A DNA stretch of 64,000 nt from Fasciolopsis buskii (taxonomy: Eukaryota > Platyhelminthes > Trematoda > Plagiorchiida > Fasciolidae), in assembly GCA_008360955.1 (NCBI GenBank), contig LUCM01009412.1:1-64000 (forward strand). The letters are read 5' to 3'. The translations under genes and the position numbers were made by a program. The notes under the pieces were generated by a model that worked only from the letters and a program-made list of their open reading frames with translations, ran no database searches and was not told the origin of the DNA. Positions 28,201 through 40,200 of the stretch are shown here, in pieces; position 1 is the stretch's first letter, and each line of letters starts with the position of its first letter.

Positions 28201-31200
28201 TTGAGAAAAATTACCCAAGGTAGTCAAAACGTTGGCGCATTACATCTGCCAGCAACGCTGTTATTAACATTATATCATTCACAATTGAGACAAAACTATT
28301 TCGTTTTTATCTATATGATAAAAGTCATTGATTTCGAATTGATTGGTCTCCGATCTAAGAAAACATTTACATGGAAATCTCGTCTGTCTCACCGGCTTAG
28401 CCATAAGACCACCTAGGTGCGTGCGATTCGCGAAGCCGTGAACTCTGTATGATGTCTGTTTTTGGCCCAGTTTTAGTTCAGATTTACTAAAAGTTGCGGC
28501 ATCATATAAAGTATCAGATGTACAGTTAATTATTCAGTCAGACATTTTTCGTACAACTATTTGTGGATCCGTTGTAGTTTTGACAGTCTGCAGTAACCGA
28601 AATGTTGATAAATTAATAAGTGTTGTGATAAAAAAGCCTCTAAAAATGCTAGTTATTTATGGAAGTTTTCGAAGCGATTATCGCTTTGAAGGCAAATGAG
28701 GATCCGTTGCTAACATTAGCCTGACAGTTGGGTCATGCTTACGGCAATTCCACTAACTCCAATAGTTTTATTTTGTTCAGGAGAGCTTCTTTATAAGCCA
28801 ATCAAGTATGTTACATGGACTGGTAACAAATCTCAAGGCTAATCACTCCTTCTAACAATACAAATCAGCTGAAATCGGCGTCATTCTACAGAAGCATAAA
28901 CATCAAATAAACATTGCGTAAACTGCTGACAATCTTAGCAGTGTGAACCTGGTCAATCAATGATCAAACAAATCAGTGTCACTCAAGTCCATCAGGTCAC
29001 GCACCTATCCGGCCTATCAGACTATCGATGGTCCCAAATCGAAATGACAGTACAACACGACACTAACGTCACGGATACCAGTATTCAGAATAATCAACTC
29101 AATATCCTTAGCAGCCCTATAGATTAACAGTCCCTGACTAAACAAAAACAAGAAGCCGCGAAATCGGCAGTCAGCAAAACCTATTGACAGTTAATTATCA
29201 AACCTGCAGACAGGCTAGAGGAACAAAATGGTACGAGAAAAGCTGATTCCATGATCATGGTTTGTGCTCCAGTCAACCATAGATTATGCTGATTAGTACA
29301 TCAGTGCGTTTGACTTTTGAAGAAAGAACGGCGACTAATTAACAGCTTACCCCAATCTTTAAAGCATAGACGATTTTTACTTTCGTTCTGGAAAGGATCC
29401 AAAAAAGCATAATCTGACTATTTAAGGCAGTGGTATCAAAAGTAACTATACAGAAAAAATGATAGCTTAAAATACTTCCTAAGTAACGTGAATTGGGGCG
29501 GATGGAATGCGTTTAATAGACAGTAACGGCAAGAGGCAAGAAAGATTAGTCAATTCAATCATCTTTTCAAAATAGATCCGTATTACGAAGTATCTGGAAG
29601 AGTATGCCGACTGGGAAATCGAAAATTTCCCTTATTAAACAAATACCGGGCAAATACTTTGATCTTTGCTTTCAAAGATAGGAATGGTAGGACCAAAATA
29701 CTCATTCGTCCTCTTTAATATCAAGTCGATTTTGTTCTTTTCAACTAAATTCAAGTTAACTATTGAACTAGTCAGAAGCGTTTAATGTCTATATGATGCA
29801 AGCTTTCCAATGGCTTCATTTACGTTTCTAGCCTCCAGCTAATTTTCTAGTTTCTTTTGAACATAATCGTCTTTGTCCAATGCAAAGCCGATCGGACTGT
29901 CGGCAACTGACTGGTCTCTTGTCGCAAGTCACTGATATTGCGACGAAAGAGCTTTTAGCTTAGAAGTGATAAATCACGGACGGAATCTGTATAGAAGTTG
30001 CTAGCGGGTGATTCAGCGTGCCGTCGCTCATGATTCAATCCCGGAAAACTCTTTGCACTCTATCACTGCATGAATGCATTCGGCCGCAGTAGTGCACGCA
30101 AAGCACCATGAATATGAACAGCAAATATTTGCATTCTCTTCGAAATAAAATGCATGAACCAGTCCGTTGTGCTCACTTGACCCTTTCTTTGTTAGCAGCA
30201 CAATTATTATGGATCTGTAACATTCAGAAATGATCCATAAATCTTGATGAATCTAGGTAAAGTCTACATGAGGACAAGCTGTAATTTTTAGTTATCTCAT
30301 GAATTCAAACAGTGACAGAACAGTAAACGGTCGACAATCAAGTGTTTGGATCACGCTTTCAGGTGATCCGTGAATCAAAAAGGCCAAACAGTTGTTAGAC
30401 ACCAAAAGCTGATATTGGAATCCAGTGATCCTGGCCGGACAGAATGCCTAAAGGAGTAACTAATCACTCGGAAGATGATTTGGGAAATCAACGACATTAT
30501 GTCAGTAAAAAAATCTTTGGATTGTCTCCAATCAGGGACTCTTTGATCATTCCGCTCACAGTTAGAAATAACCACAAACAAGTACAGAAAGTGCACTGAA
30601 AGCTATCTAGAAATTAACATTACATATAATGTAAACTGGAAAAGCATGGACACATATGCCGCTATTATTTATCGCCCGGCATAGTGGACAAACACGATTG
30701 GCTAGGTTGCATAAGACAGTGTCGATTGCCCAATAGTTTGCAGGGTGGTGTGGGCGATAGGTAGTATAAAATCATTCAATGTTAAATGTAAAACTAAAGT
30801 GTGGATTAAACGGTTGGTTCATGGGCGTACGAGACGTGAGTACAATGTCGTATTGAACTTACGAGTGTGTCACTTTGTAGGGTCACCAGGGAACACCCAC
30901 GTGGATTGATTGAATTTTGTCTGGAACTTTTATTCAAGAAGTGTTTTTGGGGAGACGTCGGCATCGCGTAAAACCTGCGACGATAAGAGTCGTAACTTAA
31001 AATTAGGTTTTATTTATTGGATCACTGTTGACTTTGAGCCAAGTCCGGTGATTTATTAATCAAAAGAGTGAGTGCAAAATGGCGCTCGGAGGAAGAAGCA
31101 ATGGCGAACAAATAACAGTAGAGGAATGAAACGAGTCTGAAGTGAAAAATAAATTTCATGTACATATATAGCATATAAAAATATTGATAGGCACCGAACA

Positions 31201-34200
31201 TGTCTATACACGATGATAAAGAAATATATAAATAAACATGTACAAAAATTCTTCATGGAATCAGAAAAAGCACGGAGCCGAAGAAACAATATGAATGGAA
31301 TTTCTCAGAAGGTAAAAAAAAACAAGTGGAAAATCGATAAATCACAAAAAACCAATTGCTCTCTGTTTCCGCCTTACACATTCTGTAATTTTTGGTTGTA
31401 TTCGGATTATGTCTAACAGGGTGAGTTCTACGGACAGGCCAAATAGCATTCGCACCACTGACTTCGGTTCTGAGCCATATCTTTCAGCGTCTCCAACCAA
31501 CAATCATTCTCATCTTGGGCCCTAAACAGAAACGTGGGAAACACCAACCGAGGACAAGGCCGAAGCTAACTGCTTCATACCTCTGGGCCAAGTCATAGCC
31601 TGACCGCCGCTTCGCTTATTCCAATCCTGCTCAGCACGTGCTAAAAGAACGCGACAACACAGACAATGGACAGGCATTCGCAATGCGTGTCAAGCCACCG
31701 AAGCCGACATGGGGCGAATATCTCAGCCACAGGACGACAGTCTGAACACTAAAAATGACGACGCACCTCGTCATTGCTCAAACGACGTTCCCACCAGTCA
31801 CGAGCAATCAGTCGGAGACAGTGGCGGTCAAACACAGAAGGCCGCCAGGAATCCTCAACGCGGATAGGCCAGGTCTCGCAACCGCAAAGCAGAACACTTC
31901 GAAATTCGCCATTGTACACCCTTCATCTGAGGGAAAGCTAGATGCCGTCGCGGCGTCACAAATGTCGCAGGTTCGAAAAAGCTGTACTGGCATTCGCAAT
32001 TCGTGATGAGACCTCCTGCGCAGCATATCCACCCGGCGTGATCATGCTCCCGAGTTACTTGAAGCTATTGACTAATTCCAATCGATCACCACAAAGGGTG
32101 AGCACAAACACAGACTCCTGCTAGTTTTGAAGAAACACCTTGCATTCTAAACGTGCAACCCACGTACCCTACGTAGATATCTCAAATTTCAAGCGGTCTA
32201 ACGCACGTTTAACTGTCCGTGCATTGTCACTCAGCAAGACAATATCATCGGCGTACTCTAAATTAGAACTCCGTTCCCCGAATTCTTCCAACTCCACCGT
32301 CCGAAAGATCAGATAAAGAGTCCTGTAGAACAATATCTACGGCATAATTGAAAAGAAATGCTTATATAAGACAGTCTTGTCGTACTCCATTGGAGATGAC
32401 GAAAGATGGCGAAAGCTTATCATAATCTATAACCAGACCTGATAAATGACGGCACAACTCTTTGAGGACCGACATGCAATTTCCGGGTACTCCATTCCTT
32501 AACAAACAATACCATAATACAGACCTATCAAAAAATTCAAAGGCTGTGCGAACGTGCAAGAACACGATGACCGTTGGCCTTTGTAAATTGAAACGCGTTC
32601 TAACATCTGTCGTGGGGTAAACATTTGATCGACGCAGACACGACCAACGCGAAACCCAACCTGTTCCTCGCAAGTTTGCTCACCATGCGTGTGGTGTATC
32701 CCGCGGAGAATGACGGACAAAAGCAGCCTCGATTGTTTTGTGAGTAGGCTAATGCTCTCTAGGTTAGTGCAGTCACCGGGCAGACGATTTTGAAGATGGG
32801 AAGAAACATCGACTCCTCCCTTGAGGAGGTGACTATCTCGGAGTACCAGATCTTTGAGAACAACAATTGAAGTTCTCTCACCAGTTCTATTCTTTCATCT
32901 GTAAACAGAGTTGGAGTAAACCTGTCGGAGCCCGGGGCCTTACGATTTTCTATGGGTCGGATTTCCCTGAGGATCTTTGAGTCAGTTGGCGGGCGTTTGC
33001 TGGGATAATTACGGGAGGCGCTGATTCTGAGTGCCAGCTAAATTTGCTGAGCTCGACGCAGAATACGTCGCTGAATCTTTGGATAGTTGAACCATCGGCT
33101 GCGCAGATACTGTGAGTTGGTAACTCTTCGTAATTTTGTTATCATTCGAATTCCTAAAACTGGCTGGCGCGAAGTCCTCCTACATTAGCTTAACACGATT
33201 GGTCGGTTCCTTGCGACTTGTTTTCCTTTCGTCTTGAGGTTTCACTTGGAACGTTTGTCGATACCGGTGCCAGTTCCTACGAACGGAATTTCGGTAACGA
33301 CAAGTGGCTTGGAATCTTCTATATTTCACTCGACATTAGATTGTGAGAACTCATGTAGTTTGAACAAGGTTTGATTAATAAAATTCCATGTTCAACGACG
33401 AACTGATGGTTTGGCAGCGTGTGAACAAGACTGACTGTTCTGTTCTTTAGCATCTGAGTTTAAACATGTTAATGATAGGATAGCGACTTATGGTCCATTG
33501 GGATTTTTAAGAACTTATGTTGCTGGAAGTTGATTGATTTTCGTTTTTACGTTGATAGGAAGGGACTGTGTTTCCTATCTGGCACATTTTTACGACCTTT
33601 CATTCCTAAGGAAATGTCTGATCAATAGTGAATAAAGTAGGATGATGTGTTTGATGATGAAAAGATAAGCAGTAGAAAAACGATAATGACGATTAATTTG
33701 AGTTTAACAATATGAATGCACGCTGCCAGAAAAGCAAACTGAAATACAACTGGATGAACTGGTTTCATAAGCTCGTCATTGTTCAAGGAATCATTTTCAC
33801 ATTATGGAATGACCGTCGGGAGCTAAATACCGAGACGTTCAAACCTGAAGATTTTGCTTGAATCTTTTCAACACTGGTCAATTTTCACGACTGGAAGCTC
33901 TATTCTACTGCGACCCCTCACCAGAAAACCGTTTGCATTGTTATTTGCACAATAATAAAGAAGGTAGAGACAAAATGCTGATCTCATCACTGCGGATATA
34001 TACAGGTTGCTAGAATCTCATTTATATCACCGTCGAAGTTGAGCGCGTAGCGAATGTCTGAGTTTGAGGAGACCAGCATGGTATGTTCTGGTTCAATTAG
34101 CTACTTCTTTCGAATGTCTACTTCATTGGTGCTGATTGATTCCATATGTCAGGTAAAAAGAAGATTATTTACGGCTGCACACATCTTTCACCACTAACGG

Positions 34201-37200
34201 AGCAAGAAAGAGATAGAACGGAATTTTTTTCTTCCACGATGAATTTTGACAGCTGAGCTACCCAAGTTACCATGATGGATTAGTATTAAAGTTACGGATG
34301 GTCGGCGCTCCTGTGTACTACAGTAACATTTTATTTTATATCAAAAATTCATAACATTAAATGGATAATTTGCAGTAAGACAAAAGTAATTTTTACGGAA
34401 AAGTTGTCAGACCGTTGATCAGAGTCATCCAATTCTTTAGCTGAACTGGTTGAAGCGAAGTCGTTCGGACACAGTACGTTTCTGATTTGAATGAAGGTAA
34501 TTAACTTATCATTTTTATCAATCGTCGTGATGCATCAATGACCAAATTGCCAAGGAAATCATGAAACCACTGAGAATCCATTTTGTCATCGAAAGGAAAC
34601 ACCAACGGTGAATAACCATGTCGCTTGAACTGCTACACGAACTTAAGGCGGAAGATTCTGGAGGGCGAGCATTATGGCCGCTGGGTCATTTTATTAAGTT
34701 TCTCATTGTTCTTTTTTAAATTTCAAGAGAGCGTGACTTAGCACCTACTAACCACGAGTTTCGCGCAGTCATTGAGGGTTTCTTGTTGGACCCACTCCTT
34801 CGTTGGATGATCTGCGGATGGGTGTTTTGTGTTCTCCACTTTGTCAGCAGCAAGTCCTACTGAAATTATCCCGCTGTCTTGCATTCCAGGGAAACTAGTG
34901 CGTCGGCATCGTATCCCCAAAAACGAAGCTGGGGATACATACAACTGGAGAGATCTGAATTTGGGCACCAACATTGCGGTTTACGGACGCGTCTATCGCA
35001 TCGTTAATTGTGACAAGTTCACACATGTGAGTATCCGAAACACTTTTCCAACCCTAAGTGGTTTCTCAATGGTTAGTGATTAACCTCAATGCTCTGTCAC
35101 GAGATATTTTTATCTTATCACTTTTTCGTGCAGAATAATGGCTTGGTGGAGTTAAGAGAATATGTAGTGCAGAGATAGCTGTGAAACACATTAAACACAA
35201 AGGATATTTCCTTCACTGAATCCGCCTCCCGTTGATGGTCAGTGTAACTTTTAAGTCCTGTTACTTTTCTCTCGCGTTTTCCCTCGGATAGCATCCAAAT
35301 ATCACCGAATCCACTTCTATCGGTCAGTGCATTTTTTCGTCCTTAATGCCCCTACGAAATATCCACCGTCAATGTGCGAACACTGAAGCGAGTAGTTCAA
35401 CAGAGTTGTTTAGCCCGTGCACTGGAGGCCTTAGCCATTGATGTGTGCTGTACGCAAGAGACTCGTATTCAAGACTGCAGCTATTATTCGACTGACATCC
35501 AGATCCACTGCTTCCGTGAAGCTGCATCCGAGTTTTCTTGGAGACCAAGATGCTGTGTTCTCTAGTTTTTCTGGTGTTGGTGTGGCTCTCAGTGAGGCTG
35601 TTTTAGGTGACTGGACTCCAGTCGACAGCCGGCTGCGCGCAATGAGACTGAGATTCCTGCAAAGTAAACAGTCGTCGCTCTGAAATACGCAACTTGGTTG
35701 TCATCCCAGCGTAGGTACCAACAGATTGCACCCCAGATAAGATCACGGACACTTTCTATCAAAAGCTGGATGACCTACGCATAGCAAGGCGGAGTGACAC
35801 CGTCAATTTGGCAGGAGACATGAATGCTAGAGTAGGTCGGCTGTCCTCAAATAAGGCGCATCTAAGAGATCTCTTTGGTCTTGATTTCGATCATTCTGAA
35901 AACAGTAAACGGTTGTTGGCTTTGTGCGTAGACCATCAACTGCTCCTCGCTTATACGCATTTCACACGTCCCATTCGTCGATACGCCACCTGGCGTCCGC
36001 CCTCTTCGGGCCAGTGGTGGAACTAAATCGATCACATTGCCATTAGCTACAGAAGACGGGGCTGTCTACAAGAATGCCGGTTGTAGTGTGACATTCCCTG
36101 AACTCCGACTACGCATTAGTATGTACTAGGCTTTCTGTGTTTTAGTGAACTTTCAAAAAGCATGGTGTAGCATCCGCTAGATTGTGACAAGCTATCTCAT
36201 CCGATTCGCCTATGAAGTTTCTGAATCATACTAGCTGAAAAGCTAGGATTGCCCTCACCTACAAACAATTAGGACTGGTTGATTATCAAGAATGACTAGC
36301 ATTGGCCTGCCTTGGTGATTTGTGGCCTTACTCGTCGCCTTGCAACACTCTGGATATCTGCTGAGTTTCAGCGCCTTCTTGACACACACCAAGGAATCCA
36401 GCCTAGGGAAGACTATAATGGTGCACGGCTCGTAACAATGCATGAATTCAATGCAAGCGTGGATAGAGATCGAAATACATAAAAGTCAAAGCTAGATTTG
36501 AAAACCGAACGTGTTTCCGCTGCGTAAAAGTTCCTCATCCCAGCTACAGACAGAAAAACACTGCATGTGAGGAAAAGCACCTGTGACATTGACAGTTCGA
36601 GCATCCACAACCACGAAAGTTATCAATTTCCAGTAACGTAAGTTCTTAAAAATCCCAATGGACCAGAAGTCGCTATCCTATCATTAACATGTTTAAACTC
36701 AGATGCTAAAGAACAGAACAGTCAGTCTTGTTCACACGCTGCCAAACCATCAGTTCGTCGTTGAACATGGAATTTTATTAATCAAACCTTGTTCAAACTA
36801 CATGAGTTCTCACAATCTAATGTCGAGTGAAATATAGAAGATTCCAAGCCACTTGTCGTTACCGAAATTCCGTTCGTAGGAACTGCAACCTGGTATCGAC
36901 AAACCTTCCAGAAGTGAAACCTCCAACCGTAAGATCGCAAAGAAAAACAAGTCCCGCACAAGAGAACAATCCGGGACGCACATCGTGTTAAGCTAATGTA
37001 GGAGGACTTCGCGCCAGCCAGTTTTAGGAATTCGAATGAAACAAAGAATTACCTGAATATCCGTAACTCACAAGCTATCTGCGCAGCCGATGATTCAGAC
37101 TTACCAAAATTCGAAGCGACGTATTCCTGCGTCGAGCCGTCAGCAAAGTTAAGCTGGGCACTCAAATCAGCGCCTCCCGTAATATCCCCGAGCAAACCGC

Positions 37201-40200
37201 CCAGCCAAACTGACTCAAAGACCTCCAGGAAATCCGACCCATAGAAAATCGTAAGGCCCCGGGCTCCGACAGGTTTACTCCAACTCTGTTTACAGATGAA
37301 AGAATAGAACTGGTGAGAGAACTTCAGTTGTTGTTCTCAAAGATCTGGTACTCCGAGATAGTCACCTCCTCAAGGGAGGAGTCGATGTTTCTTCCCATCT
37401 TCAAAATCGTCTGCCCGGTGACTGCACTAACCTAGAGAGTATTAGCCTACTCACAAAACAATCGAGGCTGCTTTTGTCCGTCATTCTCCGCGGGATACAC
37501 CACACGCATGGTGAGCAAACTTGCGAGGAACAGGTTGGGTTTCGCGTTGGTCGTGTCTGCGTCGATCAAATGTTTACCCCACGACAGATGTTAGAACGCG
37601 TTTCAATTTACAAAGGCCAACGGTCATCGTGTTCTTGCACGTTCGCACAGCCTTTGAATCTTTTGATAGGTCTGTATTATGGTATTGTTTGTTAAGGAAT
37701 GGAGTACCCGGAAATTGCATGTCGGTCCTCAAAGAGTTGTGCCGTCATTTATCAGGTCTGGTTATAGATTATGATAAGCTTTCGCCATCTTTCGTCATCT
37801 CCAATGGAGTACGACAAGACTGTCTTATATAAGCATTTCTTTTCAATTATGCCGTAGATATTGTTCTACAGGACTCTTTATCTGATCTTTCGGACGGTGG
37901 AGTTGGAAGAATTCGGGGAACGGAGTTCTAATTTAGAGTACGCCGATGATATTGTCTTGCTGAGTGACAATGCACGGACAGTTAAACGTGCGTTAGACCG
38001 CTTGAAATTTGAGATATCTACGTAGGGTACGTGGGTTGCACGTTTAGAATGCAAGGTGTTTCTTCAAAACTAGCAGGAGTCTGTGTTTGTGCTCACCCTT
38101 TGTGGTGATCGATTGGAATTAGTCAATAGCTTCAAGTAACTCGGGAGCATGATCACGCCGGGTGGATATGCTGCGCAGGAGGTCTCATCACGAATTGCGA
38201 ATGCCAGTACAGCTTTTTCGAACCTGCGACATTTGTGACGCCGCGACGGCATCTAGCTTTCCCTCAGATGAAGGGTGTACAATGGCGAATTTCGAAGTGT
38301 TCTGCTTTGCGGTTGCGAGACCTGGCCTATCCGCGTTGAGGATTCCTGGCGGCCTTCTGTGTTTGACCGCCACTGTCTCCGACTGATTGCTCGTGACTGG
38401 TGGGAACGTCGTTTGAGCAATGACGAGGTGCGTCGTCATTTTTAGTGTTCAGACTGTCGTCCTGTGGCTGAGATATTCGCCCCATGTCGGCTTCGGTGGC
38501 TTGACACGCATTGCGAATGCCTGTCCATTGTCTGTGTTGTCGCGTTCTTTTAGCACGTGCTGAGCAGGATTGGAATAAGCGAAGCGGCGGTCAGGCTATG
38601 ACTTGGCCCAGAGGTATGAAGCAGTTAGCTTCGGCCTTGTCCTCGGTTGGTGTTTCCCACGTTTCTGTTTAGGGCCCAAGATGAGAATGATTGTTGGTTG
38701 GAGACGCTGAAAGATATGGCTCAGAACCGAAGTCAGTGGTGCGAATGCTATTTGGCCTGTCCGTTGATCTCATCCAGTTATACCTATTGTAAGTACAATC
38801 GAAAACTCAGAATATTTTACAGGAAATGGCACAGCTATTTTCTATTTTGATTCCTTTGTTTTTTTTCTCGTTTTTCGCCCTTAATGAAACTTCATTTGCA
38901 TATTATTTCTTCCGCACTTTTCTGTTCTTATTCAGTGTAAAGTGTCTATAATTATTTATATCTTTCTAGCTTGTTATTTCCTATTTCGGACTTTATATCT
39001 ACTCCTAATTTTCCAGCATTTACTGGAATTCTATTTTGGTATATCCTTAGTTGCGATCTCTGATCTCTGCTGCTTTAGAAAATGCGATTTTAAGCATTGG
39101 CTTTCTTAAGTTTAATTTTATTCCCAACGGATCATCATCATTTTGTGAGTTAAGTTCCATTGCAAATCACTGGGTTGATAAAATGTCATGAACTAAACAT
39201 TTGTATTAGAATTTAATTTATCAAAACCTTTTGAAAGAAGTTGATGACAAAGAGTTCCAGAGAACCTCACTCCTGATGTTCACTGGTTTATGGGATTGTT
39301 CTGCTCAGTGAGGCCAAGTGTTTTTCGATCGCATGTATCCTGATGTATTCGGTGAGTAGCGAATCGGGTCCATCTGGTAAGTATCCAGGCCCGTTTGGCC
39401 ATTTGTGACGCACGTGGTCAAGATACATGAAGATGATTGACAGTGACTGAATGCTATGAGTGTCATTTAGTCCATCGAAGGAAACGTAGAAAGTAAATGT
39501 CAATAAAACCCGGTGTATTTAAATAAAATATTACATGCTTGCACAAGTAAACCTGTCCATTCATCAGCCCATACATTTTTGGAGGTAGGCTTACTTCTCG
39601 CAAACAGCTCAATCTTGTCTATCAGATTCCAGTTAGTTGTATTCTCTTTTTTAAACATTGATGTGTTGCGGCTTTCAGGTTTCTACAATCATTATACGAG
39701 AATGATATCATCTGTGTGATGGAAGAAAGTCTGTATCAGTGCTAGAGTTCGGTATCCAAAGCTTGGATGTTGCGTTTCCATCTCCGAATTACTGCTTTTT
39801 TGTCATCTGATATTTAAGCATGATAGATTATCACTGATGCTACACGGCTACTATTCTGTAGCGCACTGCTTTTGTGCTTGGAAGAAAGGCAACAGTCGAC
39901 AGCCAGTGCCATGAAAAAATGGTATAAAAACAGGGCTGCCCAGTTTATATCAGTTGGCCTCTTATGTCTGCGGGTGAAGAAGACGGGTAATTAGAGAAAC
40001 TGTAAACTGTGCTGAGTGCAACGCAGTGGTGCGATAAAATACTCAGAACAAAAGGTTATAATGCGGTTTTTTCTCACATTATCTGCTGTTTTATCGTTAC
40101 CTTCTCAATGACTGTTTTGTATTTTTTTTTTATTTCGCCCAACATTTGTATCTCAGCATAGACGGGAGTGGACTCCAGGCTACCTACTTGCCCTAAACGT

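Noticed and set aside
29999..30045. Possible tRNA-like head (TAGCGGGTGATTCAGCG ... GATTCAATCCCGG)
   Set aside because: The B-box match is fair but the A-to-B spacing is only about 33 nt, and no second copy occurs in the window.
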